Origin: Pseudomonadota bacterium
GTDB taxonomy: Bacteria; Pseudomonadota; Alphaproteobacteria; Rhizobiales; Xanthobacteraceae
Direction of reading: 5' to 3'
NCBI GenBank assembly: GCA_023387735.1
Contig: JAEWHP010000003.1
Location: 140,788 to 204,787 of the forward strand
Length of the DNA stretch: 64,000 nucleotides
In this document: positions 1 through 7,171 of the stretch, piece by piece
How the letters are laid out: the number at the start of each line of letters is the position of its first letter
Position numbering within the stretch: the stretch's first letter is position 1
Translations under genes and position numbers: made by a program
Notes under the pieces: model-generated
The model's input: only the letters and a program-made list of their open reading frames with translations
Told to the model about the DNA's origin: nothing
The model's database searches: none

Positions 1-16
1 GTTATCGAGGCTTCAG

Positions 17-297
17 ATGGTTCTCGATATTTTGACGATTCTATTTCTGGCTTCTGGCTGGGTTCTTATAGTCAAAATGGCTTTTGAACGGCGGCGCGAC
101 GTACTTCACGGGCATTCAATGAAGCGTCGAAAGAACAGCCAGACCAATGCGCCGGCCAGCCATCGGCGCCGAATGCCTCGGACGAATACGAGCATCTCCT
201 TGAAGGGATTCAGTCCGAGATTGAGAGACAGAAGCAGATGTCTATCACGCCATCACGGGTGCACGCTGCGGCGACCGTGAACGACAAAGATGCATGA
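17..297 (+). pseudogene. possible frameshifted small membrane protein
   Basis: An ATG at 17, about 8 nt after a GAGG, opens a frame encoding one hydrophobic helix followed by Arg residues (FERRRD). That frame turns Arg-rich and unnatural after about position 110. From about 115 to the TGA at 295-297 a different forward frame becomes protein-like and acidic (EYEHLLEGIQSEIERQ), but it has no start codon of its own. The simplest reading is one small membrane-anchored protein broken by a frameshift near 100-115. Another possibility is that positions 1-87 are the 3' end of a gene starting left of the window. The family is not recognised. Confidence 0.3.
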
Positions 298-325
298 TGC
301 AGCGAAAACTGCCCGCGCGGACTGT

Positions 326-502
326 TCACCCTCGGTTGCCCCGGGATGGCTTAATCGGCTCATAAGATACGATGCGACCTTTCCGATCTCGCGACTTTCT
401 CGAAACCTTGTGTCGGTCGCGCCAAAGCAGTCCTGCAACAAGCAGAAGGCTTGGCACCCATGCCAGCATGATTCCCAAAATTACGGCTTGGACTGTGGTC
501 AC
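326..502 (-). CDS. small single-pass membrane protein (58 aa)
   Basis: This frame starts at GTG 502, with AGGAC about 11 nt upstream. It encodes a long hydrophobic segment (about residues 5-26, ILGIMLAWVPSLLLVAGLLW) followed by a strongly basic tail (RDRHKVSRKSRDRKGR). That is the expected topology of an N-out, C-in anchor, and the other five frames here do not look like protein. No family is recognised and no function is proposed. The start is uncertain because an in-frame ATG lies within the hydrophobic segment. Confidence 0.42.
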   Translation of the reverse strand: MTTVQAVILGIMLAWVPSLLLVAGLLWRDRHKVSRKSRDRKGRIVSYEPIKPSRGNRG

Positions 503-939
503 TGGCTGTCGTCCTGTGTGGCTCGCCGAAGCGAGACAGTGTCAACATGGCAATCCTTGCAGACTAAAACTTTCAGAAATTTTCGATTTGCCGTCCAATT
601 GCGCTTGAGATGTGCCGGACAAGTTCGCTGGTGACATTCTGGTCGGACGGCGCACACGAAAGTGATCGAACGTTTATCGAGAGCTCGCGACACAGTCGTC
701 CCGACATCGCCAGACTGCCAAGAAGGAATCCGACCCTTCGGAATGGCAGACTGCGATTGAGGTTCCGATGCTGGTTTCGCGAAGCGGGCCGGCGATGTTG
801 CCTCGGATCGCACTCATTCAGGTCCTTGACCGAAACGTCTTGCTGGAGTTGACCCTAATTAATGGTGAATGAACGCCCCGTTCACGTATCATTGCACGAG
901 GCCGCGCAATGATCGGGCGATTTGGGCGGGAGACTTAGG
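503..939. other. stretch without a confident gene
   Basis: No convincing full-length gene is seen. A forward frame from about 666 to 872 reads like protein, but stop codons at its 5' side leave only a short in-frame start (listed separately). Just before the gene at 940 lie two small inverted repeats, TGAACG/CGTTCA (870-884) and ATTGC/GCAAT (891-910), which could be operator sites. Confidence 0.4.
768..872 (+). CDS. possible 34-aa microprotein or gene remnant
   Basis: ATG at 768 follows a TGAGG five bases upstream and opens a 34-residue hydrophobic frame ending in ELTLINGE. The same frame continues upstream as plausible protein (ESDPSEWQTAIEV) to about 666 with no start codon, then hits stops. 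It may therefore be the surviving 3' end of a decayed gene rather than a real microprotein. No family is recognised. Confidence 0.22.
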   Translation: MLVSRSGPAMLPRIALIQVLDRNVLLELTLINGE

Positions 940-1260
940 ATGATAGCCACTATCGCTGCAGCAGCAATCGCTGCTCACCTTGGCGGACTTCAATCGGCTG
1001 AGACGACGTCGGTGATACAGGCCCAGTATTGTGGGCACGGTTATGACATCGACATACATGGACGCTGCTATCCGAACGGTGTGATACCGCCTCAGTATCA
1101 GGCTGCGCGGCAGTATCGCGGATATGGACGGTACGGCTACGATGGTTCCGTTCCATGCGGACATGGCGCCGACGTGGATGTCAGAACTGGACGGTGTTAT
1201 CCGAACGGCATGGTACCGCCGCAGTTTCAAAACCGACCTCGATACTACCATCGCTATTAG
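940..1260 (+). CDS. small exported protein with two CGHG...CYPNG repeats
   Basis: A 106-residue protein begins at ATG 940, with GGGAGA six bases upstream; a TTG at 922 would add six residues. An Ala-rich hydrophobic N-terminus looks like a signal peptide. The mature part holds two copies of a roughly 25-residue unit with the pattern CGHG-x-D-x-D-x2-GRCYPNG-x2-PPQ-[YF]-Q, separated by a Tyr/Arg/Gly linker (YRGYGRYGYDG) and ending in Arg/Tyr. Each unit has two Cys, so each could form one disulfide in the periplasm. The pattern recalls the GCG_CRPN-type small proteins of Bradyrhizobium (compare 26668-26928), but its function is unknown. Confidence 0.7.
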   Translation: MIATIAAAAIAAHLGGLQSAETTSVIQAQYCGHGYDIDIHGRCYPNGVIPPQYQAARQYRGYGRYGYDGSVPCGHGADVDVRTGRCYPNGMVPPQFQNRPRYYHRY

Positions 1261-1346
1261 GTCTGGTTCCACCAGCGTAAAGCGGCAGAGGCACGAAAAG
1301 CCTCATCGCCGATTCACGCGCGGCTCCCTTTTCCCTGCTGGTCAGC

Positions 1347-1535
1347 GTGGAAGGACGGGAGCGCAATTGGCATTGGGAAGCATCACCGCACGGTCCTGGG
1401 TGGCCTGGAAGCCTGAAGTCCAGCCTGCGGAAGGCCTACCTCATGGGGTTCAAAGTGGTTACCGCGTGGGCCCCGTGCCTCAGCGCGAGGGAGGTCACGA
1501 AACGACGCCACCGACCGAGGCGGTTCCAGATTTAA
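1347..1535 (+). CDS. doubtful 62-aa ORF
   Basis: A GTG-initiated frame (62 codons) with a Trp-rich start (NWHWEASPHGPGW) and a basic end. It has moderately GC-rich third positions but no clear ribosome binding site. It is the only protein-like frame between 1261 and 1714. The rest of that interval shows nothing I can interpret. It may not be a gene. Confidence 0.2.
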   Translation: MEGRERNWHWEASPHGPGWPGSLKSSLRKAYLMGFKVVTAWAPCLSAREVTKRRHRPRRFQI

Positions 1536-1714
1536 CCTCCATCCCCGACATCAACATTAACGAGCGATTTGCATTGCCTCCGATCGCACGATCGATAGCC
1601 TCTCGTCGCGCGGCTGGGCCTCGGTCGACACACAGTGGTTAATCGCCGGACGTGCGGGCTTTGCATGCAACCGTTCAGCGATCCTCCGTGCTTGCGAAGT
1701 GAGGAAGCGACATC

Positions 1715-1900
1715 ATGCTCTCTCCGATCGATGTTCCCGAAGTTTCGATCCATCAACTCGTGCGCCCGGACTCCTGGCACGTCTGGACCGTCACGATTCC
1801 CCGCCGATCAATCACTGGCGACCTTGTACGTGGCGGCGTCTGGCGGCGGCACGACGGCCAGCGCTGGCAATACAGGCCAATCACAGAATACGGGGATTGA
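1715..1900 (+). CDS. small hypothetical protein, overlaps PilZ gene
   Basis: ATG at 1715 is preceded by GAGGAAG with a 7-nt spacer, a good ribosome binding site. The 61-residue product has no signal peptide or recognisable domain and is rich in Trp, Arg and Val. Its TGA (1898-1900) overlaps the ATG of the following PilZ gene, suggesting translational coupling and a shared transcript. The name and function are unknown. Confidence 0.45.
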   Translation: MLSPIDVPEVSIHQLVRPDSWHVWTVTIPRRSITGDLVRGGVWRRHDGQRWQYRPITEYGD

Positions 1901-2160
1901 TGATGAGGCCGAACATCGACCGACGATCAGCAGGTCGGTCAATCATTGGCAGAGGCGCCCTGCTATTCTTCGACGGCCAGCCCGGCACGCGCGGCTGCAG
2001 CATCGTCGATTTTTCGCACCGCGGCGTTAAGCTTCGGACGCATGACCTCCCTGTGCTGCCCGTCTTCTTCAAACTGACTTTCGACAACTTCATCACAATT
2101 CAAAAGTGCCGCTTGATCTGGCGTAAGGGCGACTTCATCGGCGCGGCTTTCGAAAACTGA
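1900..2160 (+). CDS. PilZ domain-containing protein
   Basis: An 86-residue single-domain protein starting at ATG 1900 (or 1903), with GGGG upstream. It has the stand-alone PilZ layout common in Bradyrhizobium: an N-terminal RR(S/x)xGR-like segment (RRSAGRS), a central CSIVDFSHRGVKL strand pair matching the D/NxSxxG motif (here DFSHRG), and a C-terminal IWRKGDFIGAAFE strand. PilZ domains commonly bind cyclic di-GMP through RxxxR and D/NxSxxG. Here the RxxxR spacing is imperfect, so binding is not certain. It is translationally coupled to the small ORF upstream. Confidence 0.7.
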   Translation: MMRPNIDRRSAGRSIIGRGALLFFDGQPGTRGCSIVDFSHRGVKLRTHDLPVLPVFFKLTFDNFITIQKCRLIWRKGDFIGAAFEN

Positions 2161-2317
2161 ACAATTTCGTTCCCCCGGCTGATCGCCGCCGGCCTATCGG
2201 AAAACATGCCGCCGATCGCGCAATCAATGTACGCCTCCGATTCCGTAGGCCTAGCTGCGCAGCCGCGTCCATCAATGCCGACACGATGCGCAACCCGGCG
2301 CGCGCCCAGAGCCGACT

Positions 2318-3304
2318 TCACGTCGCTTCAGTATCGATCGCGCGGCGTATCACCCGCCGCACTTCTGCGTTGGACAGGAACAGGTCGTGGTTGATGACGC
2401 CCCAGCCGGCGTCGGAGGCATCGATCACGCGCACGCCGAGTTGTTCGATGGCGGCCTTCTCGGCCGCTCCGACCCGTGTCATTCCTCCGGCAAGCCGACC
2501 CGACAGCGCCAGCGCGCGATCGTTCGTCGCGCTGATCACGGTGATCTTGCGGGCGAGCGGACCGATGCGGCCGATCGCCGACGAGAACACGTCCATGTCG
2601 ATGTCGGGCGCTGCGAACACCACCGAGCCGATCCTGCCCGTTACGCTGTCACCATGTCGCGCATAGAGCTGACGGAGGCTTTCCAGCGTCAGCATGGTTC
2701 CCATGCTGTGCGCCACGATGTGGGTCCGGCCGGCGCCGGGCGCTCCGACGATGGAATTGAGCACGCGCTCAAAACCGTCGCGCGACCACATCGCGCTTTC
2801 GCGGTCATAGGCGTAGTCGAGAAACCCAGCCTTGGAGGGCCACGAGAACACCATGGTCCGGCCGCGAAACTTGATGCCGTCGGCGAGGTTCGCGGCATCG
2901 AGAACCGCAGTCTCGAACGTCTGCTTGAACCCGTGCACGTAGATCAGAATATCTCCACCGCCCTGGGCCTGTGCGAGAAGGTCGCCGACATCGCCTGAAA
3001 CGGGCTCGACCCCATCGAGGCGCCAGTCGCCAAGTCCGACTGCGGAGAGCGAGAGGCGGCTATCGTCCGGCGGCACGAGCTTTGCCGTAGCAACAGTGAT
3101 CGCAGAAGCCCGCTCCGGTCCGAACCAGGGCTTTGCGCGCCCGCCATTCACCCGCTTGCGCGTGGTGGTGACCAGCAAGGTGGGATTGCCTGCGAACGAC
3201 GATGCGTCATAGCTCGCGCCTGTCGCGCCCAGACCAGCGCATCCGCCAAGCGCGATCAAGCTGCCGGCGGATGCAAGCCCGCGCAGCAGCGCGCGGCGCG
3301 ACAC
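2318..3304 (-). CDS. alpha/beta hydrolase lipoprotein, DUF900 type
   Basis: A secreted esterase/lipase-like enzyme of the DUF900 family; the substrate is unknown. The chosen GTG start (3304) follows AGGAAA and gives a compact N-terminus with RR, a hydrophobic stretch and a lipobox (LGGC, Cys about residue 22), so a lipoprotein is likely. An ATG at 3340 would add 12 residues. The core shows the oxyanion strand (ILIYVHGFKQTFE), the nucleophile elbow AHSMG, and candidate acid and base residues in APDID and NHDLF. No functional partner is evident next to it. Confidence 0.75.
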   Translation of the reverse strand: MSRRALLRGLASAGSLIALGGCAGLGATGASYDASSFAGNPTLLVTTTRKRVNGGRAKPWFGPERASAITVATAKLVPPDDSRLSLSAVGLGDWRLDGVEPVSGDVGDLLAQAQGGGDILIYVHGFKQTFETAVLDAANLADGIKFRGRTMVFSWPSKAGFLDYAYDRESAMWSRDGFERVLNSIVGAPGAGRTHIVAHSMGTMLTLESLRQLYARHGDSVTGRIGSVVFAAPDIDMDVFSSAIGRIGPLARKITVISATNDRALALSGRLAGGMTRVGAAEKAAIEQLGVRVIDASDAGWGVINHDLFLSNAEVRRVIRRAIDTEAT

Positions 3305-3478
3305 GTTAGTTTCCTGCTGCAGCAAATGTCGAACGATCACACGGAACCTTTGGGCACACTGACGCCCCGCACCCGATCAGTCCCTTGAAAGACAATGGCG
3401 GCGAAAAAAAGGGGATCGCATCACGCCTTGCAGGCAGGTGTTCGCCAAGGACGCGCCTCAGAGCCCGGCGACTGCCGA

Positions 3479-3598
3479 TCAGGAGCAAATCCAGATGATC
3501 GTAATCGCGATCGGGATACCCAAGGCAAGTGCGCTGAGGATCGACAAGACGAACTCAGAAAGCAAATTTGCCTGGGGCCGCACATCAGGTAGCGACAT
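3479..3598 (-). CDS. 39-aa single-pass membrane microprotein
   Basis: ATG at 3598 has an excellent ribosome binding site (AAGGAG, 7-nt spacing). The 39 residues form a short polar N-terminus and one hydrophobic helix (SEFVLSILSALALGIPIAI) ending WICS. The strong RBS is the main reason to call it. An upstream in-frame ATG at 3742 would add a low-complexity, unconvincing extension. Function is unknown. Confidence 0.55.
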   Translation of the reverse strand: MSLPDVRPQANLLSEFVLSILSALALGIPIAITIIWICS

Positions 3599-3772
3599 GG
3601 CGTTACTCCTTGGAGCCCCACGAGCGTCCGCTCGTCCCCAGGATGAACGATCAATTTCGTGTTCGGACCGAGATCCGGAAGTCTTTTTAATGTCGGAATG
3701 CTGAGCGCTTATGGTTAACAACTGGTTAACGAAGGCAGACATGGAGAGGCCCCGCGTCCTCTAAACGGATGC

Positions 3773-4147
3773 CTAGTCGAGGGTTGCGCGCGCGCGCCAG
3801 CGCGACTCGAAGTCGTCGGAGTCTTTCGGCATCGACGCCTGGGCATCCAGGAGATCAACCGACTTCACCGTGAGGATCTTGATGGGGGCTTCGCCGGCAG
3901 GCGGCGCTTCGCGGGCAGCAGTCCGCTGGACCGCGGGCGCTTGCGCAGGCCAGTGCAGCAATGATTTCGAGATCACGCCCTTGCCTTCGTACCAGCACTT
4001 TCGGCCATCGATCAGCCGATAGGTCCAGGCCTTCTGGGTATTCGAAGGCGCGGCAAGGCATTGCTTCGCTTCCACCGTTGGCACGCCAATCGGCAGGAGA
4101 ACCGCAATGCAAGCGGCGCAAGCCGCGATGTGAATCTGCTTTGCCAT
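3773..4147 (-). CDS. exported hypothetical protein
   Basis: A 124-residue protein with a classical signal peptide (hydrophobic core IAACAACIAVLLPIGV, likely cleavage after VEA). The mature N-terminus, KQCLAAPSN...WTYRLIDGRKCWYEG, is a short two-Cys motif seen in many Bradyrhizobium exported hypotheticals. The remainder is Ala/Pro-rich and then acidic (KDSDDFESRWRAR). No enzymatic motif is visible. No good ribosome binding site was found. It lies alone between microproteins on both sides. Confidence 0.65.
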   Translation of the reverse strand: MAKQIHIAACAACIAVLLPIGVPTVEAKQCLAAPSNTQKAWTYRLIDGRKCWYEGKGVISKSLLHWPAQAPAVQRTAAREAPPAGEAPIKILTVKSVDLLDAQASMPKDSDDFESRWRARATLD

Positions 4148-4414
4148 AGGAGCAACTGTGACCTTGCACCAATACTCGGCGTTACTGTTACCCGCGTAGC
4201 CTGTCTGCGGAATTTGGTCATAACGGGCCCGAATCTGGGCCAGATTAGTTCAGTGCGGCGGTAGGGAACCCGGCCTGAGCCATGGAGTTAACCAAGGGCG
4301 GCCCGTCCCACCGGATAGCCGACGGGTCGACGAAACCATTTCAGCGGCGCGCGAAGTGCTCCGGAAACACAACCGCCCTATCATCGCATCCAAGTAAAAC
4401 CACGGGGTTAGATC

Positions 4415-4501
4415 ATGTTAGTATCGGTCCTCAACCTCATCTACCGCGAGTTTCTCAAGCGCGCCCTCCCCGGCATCTCAACCTTGGGAGGAAAGCTATG
4501 A
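4415..4501 (+). CDS. 28-aa ORF overlapping the next microprotein
   Basis: ATG 4415 opens a 28-codon frame (MLVSVLNLIYREFLKRAL...) whose TGA (4499-4501) overlaps the ATG of the next small gene as ATGA. The product would be an amphipathic, basic short peptide, and GGGG lies upstream. It could be a leader peptide that couples translation to the downstream ORF, or the first of two tiny proteins. The ribosome binding site of the next gene lies inside this frame. The interval 4148-4414 shows nothing I can interpret. Confidence 0.35.
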   Translation: MLVSVLNLIYREFLKRALPGISTLGGKL

Positions 4502-4584
4502 TCGAGATCGTAACAGCGCTCCTTGCCTTCATCAGCATCGGCATCTTCCTGGCCCATGCGTTCGACGCCTATCGCCTGCGCTAG
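4498..4584 (+). CDS. 28-aa membrane microprotein
   Basis: A 28-residue peptide with one transmembrane helix (IVTALLAFISIGIFLAHAF) and a short DAYRLR tail. It starts at ATG 4498 behind a very strong GGGAGGAAA site. I recall near-identical tiny proteins annotated as hypothetical in Bradyrhizobium, but could not check this. The ATGA overlap with the preceding 28-codon ORF suggests coupled translation. The function is unknown. Confidence 0.6.
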   Translation: MIEIVTALLAFISIGIFLAHAFDAYRLR

Positions 4585-4953
4585 CCCGAGCGCGGCGAAG
4601 CTAAGGTGAGACTTCCCATCGCTCCATGAAACCGCGCGAGCGATTGTGGGTAGCATACAGGCGGCCGCAAGCTTGGGCTCGCGGATCCCCGAGAGAAATT
4701 CCCTGACAACAAAGCTGCTCCCTTGGTATGCAGCCGGCCCGCGTCAGCAGGCAGACGACTTGGCCGGGGCGCCCGCAGGCGCAATTGAACAGCCATTATC
4801 AACGGGTTAGACAGACGCTCTGGGATGGTGCTAGAGAACGCTGGCGCGCTGCTGGATTTCGATTCCGGGGGTCGGAGTTCGAATCTCTCCGGGGCGCCCC
4901 TTTCGGCAAAATGACAGGTCCAGGCGAACCTACCCATTCGAGAGCAAACCCAC
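4585..4953. other. gap with a tRNA-like fragment
   Basis: No protein gene is supported. The sequence CGGGGCGCCC occurs twice as a direct repeat (about 4755 and 4889), the second copy at the end of the tRNA-like fragment listed below. Otherwise nothing interpretable is seen. Confidence 0.4.
4852..4899 (+). other. tRNA 3'-half-like remnant (possible att site)
   Basis: CTGGA, the 7-nt loop TTTCGAT and TCCGG form a five-pair anticodon-like arm (4852-4868) with U33, A37 and anticodon TCG (Arg, CGA). It is followed by a GGGTC-like variable region, a T-arm with loop TTCGAAT (4878-4884) and an acceptor-like CGGGGCG. The T-stem lacks one G compared with a normal arm, and no matching 5' acceptor or D-arm lies upstream. 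This is therefore a decayed or partial copy, as left by site-specific integration, not a functional tRNA gene. Confidence 0.35.
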
Positions 4954-5307
4954 ATGAAAAAGATCATTCTCGCGCTGGCGTTCCTCTATCCGGCCGCGGC
5001 GTTTGCTCAGGGAACGAGCACGCCCGCCGGCCCTCCTACGATTGGTGGCAAGCCGCTGGTCGTGGTCGGATCGAAGAAGGAAGCGGCAAAGCCATTGTCG
5101 CCCGCCCAGAAGTTGCAGGCCTGTCAGGACATCGACGACGCGACCAAGGAACGTCTGAATTGCTACGACGCGATCTACGCGCCGCAACCAAAGCCGAAGC
5201 CGGCGGCCGCCAAAAGCGTCACCGAATGCCGCTTCCAGAAAGAGGAAGACGAGCGGCTGACTTGCTACAATGGTTTTGCGGACAAGATTCCGAAGCTGCC
5301 AAGGTAA
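4954..5307 (+). CDS. small exported protein with two RLxCY motifs
   Basis: A 117-residue protein with a clear signal peptide (MKKIILALAFLYPAAAFAQ). The mature part contains two similar motifs, CQDIDDATKERLNCYD and CRFQKEEDERLTCYN, each an acidic helix flanked by Cys that may form a disulfide. This C...RLxCYD pattern recurs in many proteobacterial periplasmic proteins of unknown role. A GAGAG about 12 nt before the ATG may be the ribosome binding site. Function is unknown. Confidence 0.72.
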   Translation: MKKIILALAFLYPAAAFAQGTSTPAGPPTIGGKPLVVVGSKKEAAKPLSPAQKLQACQDIDDATKERLNCYDAIYAPQPKPKPAAAKSVTECRFQKEEDERLTCYNGFADKIPKLPR

Positions 5308-5322
5308 GCCAGGCAGCGCTCC

Positions 5323-5754
5323 TTACCAGTTATTGTTCCAGCCCGGGGACCCGAAGAAGCCGAACGGCGACTGCTGTGCAACGCGCACCGGCGGGTTGGC
5401 GCGGGCCTTGGCAACCTTGCGCTTGCGCTGTGGCTCGAGCTTTTTGGGTTCGGCGGGAACGAACTGGGCAAAGGTATCGCGCACGCGGGCCTCGGCCGAG
5501 GCGTCGGCGGCCGGCTGCGACGGAGCTGCGGCAACCTGGATATTCGTGGCCGACGGAACGATCGTGGGAAGGCTGGTATCGTAGACCAGCCGCTCCGGCA
5601 ATTTCTGGTCGGACCGGATTCGAACCACAGTCTTGTCGACCGTCGCTGCGGAACTCTCGGCCACGGCGACCGGCTGCGGAGCAAATCCGCTGATCGCCAG
5701 CAACAGCGCGAGCAGCGCGCCACCGACAAACACGAAATATCGAACCACGGGCAT
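5323..5754 (-). CDS. membrane-anchored hypothetical protein
   Basis: A 143-residue protein starting at ATG 5754, ten bases after GGGGGAG. An upstream in-frame start at 5835 would add 27 residues and place the helix internally. A hydrophobic helix (YFVFVGGALLALLLAISGF) near the N-terminus is followed by an Ala/Pro/Val-rich, probably disordered periplasmic region, a basic block (PKKLEPQRKRKVAKAR) and the end SPFGFFGSPGWNNNW. I recognise this as a recurrent Bradyrhizobium hypothetical, with no known function. Confidence 0.62.
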   Translation of the reverse strand: MPVVRYFVFVGGALLALLLAISGFAPQPVAVAESSAATVDKTVVRIRSDQKLPERLVYDTSLPTIVPSATNIQVAAAPSQPAADASAEARVRDTFAQFVPAEPKKLEPQRKRKVAKARANPPVRVAQQSPFGFFGSPGWNNNW

Positions 5755-6074
5755 TTGGTAATCGCTCCCCCGCACCATACGCGCGGTCAACTCGCCAACG
5801 GGCGATATAGCGATTAGTTCCTGGCTTGCCGGCAAGGTTCAAAGGTGCCGGTCACGTTTTCGGGTACGGAATGCCGGTTCCGGTGCACAGGGTTAAAGGC
5901 GACCGGTGGCGCTCCAGCGTGCATTTCGCCGCGACGGCGTTAACCGCTGACGACCCCGACTGCCTCTCCGGCATTGCAGGCCTCGGGGTGGAATTGGGGA
6001 TGTCGGGCCGCTAGATTGGCGGCGCCGCGTCCGCGCCTGTATTTCAGCAGCAACAAGAACAAGGGGGAATCGAG

Positions 6075-6464
6075 ATGTCGAATATCAATGTCACCTGGGA
6101 CCACATCCATCTGCGCAGTCCCGATCCCGAGGCGACTGCGGCATGGCTTGAAGACGTCCTGGGCGGCGAGGTCGTTCGCGGCCCCGGAAGGATCGATGTC
6201 AAGCTCGGGGGCGCCAACGTGTTCATCGCGCCCGTGGCCGCCGGCGACGGCGTCAACGCGCCGCCGCTGACGCCCTATCAGGGGCTCGATCACTTCGGAC
6301 TGACGGTAAAGGACATCGACGCGGTTGCCGCCGAGATCAAGGCCAAGGGTGTCGAATTCACCAGGCCGCCGACCACCATCCGGCCCGGCGTGCGCATCTG
6401 CTTCATCCGCGGTCCGCAAGGCATCTCGATCGAGTTGCTGGAGCGCGACCAGAAATATACCTGA
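6075..6464 (+). CDS. VOC family (glyoxalase/bleomycin-resistance fold) protein
   Basis: A 129-residue cytosolic protein made of one vicinal-oxygen-chelate module pair: WDHIHLRSPDPEATAAWL at the start, a second HFGLTVKDIDAVAAEIKAKG half from about residue 75, and the closing GPQGISIELLE strand. The usual metal-ligand positions appear as His near residue 11, His near 73 and Glu in the last strand, so a metal-dependent lyase, isomerase or dioxygenase-like activity is plausible. The substrate cannot be assigned. AGGGGGAAT precedes the ATG. It appears monocistronic. Confidence 0.82.
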   Translation: MSNINVTWDHIHLRSPDPEATAAWLEDVLGGEVVRGPGRIDVKLGGANVFIAPVAAGDGVNAPPLTPYQGLDHFGLTVKDIDAVAAEIKAKGVEFTRPPTTIRPGVRICFIRGPQGISIELLERDQKYT

Positions 6465-6726
6465 CCCTTCCGCACCCGATCGCTTCGGGTCTGTCATCGC
6501 ACCCTGCCGGCGCGGCCAGCCACGTCATGCTGCCGGGCATGAAGCAGCAGATGCTCACTCCCGGATAGCCCTTGATCGGCCAAACCTTGGTTCGGCCGAC
6601 CCGGATCGGTGACCTCGTCATCCTCGGGTACCTCATCAGGGCCAGTTCGGTTAGCCCTCATTCAACGCAGGAGTGGCCAGCGCCTGGCTTGCCGCCTGCA
6701 CGGGAATTCGCGGGCAACCTGACGCG

Positions 6727-6756
6727 TTGACGCTTCGGGTCGCGCTTTGGCATAAT
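6727..6756 (+). promoter_or_regulatory. sigma-70-type promoter of the GrlR-like gene
   Basis: TTGACG (6727-6732) and CATAAT (6751-6756) are separated by 18 nt, close to the housekeeping consensus. Predicted transcription would start near 6763, about 36 nt before the ATG at 6799. The rest of 6465-6726 holds nothing I can support. Confidence 0.55.
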
Positions 6757-6798
6757 TTCCCGCCGGCTTCCTCGGGCAGTCGCCGGGATTGGATCATC

Positions 6799-7149
6799 AT
6801 GAAGAACGGGCTGTATTCGATCCACGTCACCCTGCTGGATGGACGCATCGGCAAGGGCAGCGGTGTGATTCTGTTCCGCGATGGCCAGATCCTCGGCGGC
6901 GACGCGTACCTGTTCTACACCGGCAGCTACACCGTGAAGGGCGACACCTTCAAAGGCGAGGTGCTGGTGCAGCGTCACACCACTCCCCGTGAAGACGCCA
7001 ATCCGCTGTTCGGCGGTCCCAATCCCGTCGGCATCGGCGTGTCCGGCACCTTCACCGATACGCGCGGCAACATGAACGGAACGGCGCTCGTCGGCAAAGC
7101 CAGCCAGATCTTCGGCGCAACGCTGCACAAGCTCGCGGACATCAACTAG
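6799..7149 (+). CDS. GrlR-like regulatory protein
   Basis: A 116-residue protein starting at ATG 6799; a longer reading frame from 6673 would cross the promoter and is rejected. It is a small beta-rich protein resembling GrlR, the LEE type III secretion repressor of enteric pathogens: MKNGLYSIHVTLLDG start, GSGVILFRDGQILGGD strand pair, FYTGSY, and GVSGTFTD near the end. In rhizobia such proteins occur widely without GrlA or LEE, so the role is probably different. A strong sigma-70 promoter lies just upstream. The convergent neighbour is the histidine kinase. Confidence 0.72.
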   Translation: MKNGLYSIHVTLLDGRIGKGSGVILFRDGQILGGDAYLFYTGSYTVKGDTFKGEVLVQRHTTPREDANPLFGGPNPVGIGVSGTFTDTRGNMNGTALVGKASQIFGATLHKLADIN

Positions 7150-7171
7150 CTAACGGCCCTTCCCGTGCCGC

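Noticed and set aside
5615..5630. Reverse-complement TTCGAATCC-like motif resembling a tRNA T-arm
   Set aside because: It lies within the coding frame of the protein at 5323-5754, and no anticodon arm or acceptor stem surrounds it.
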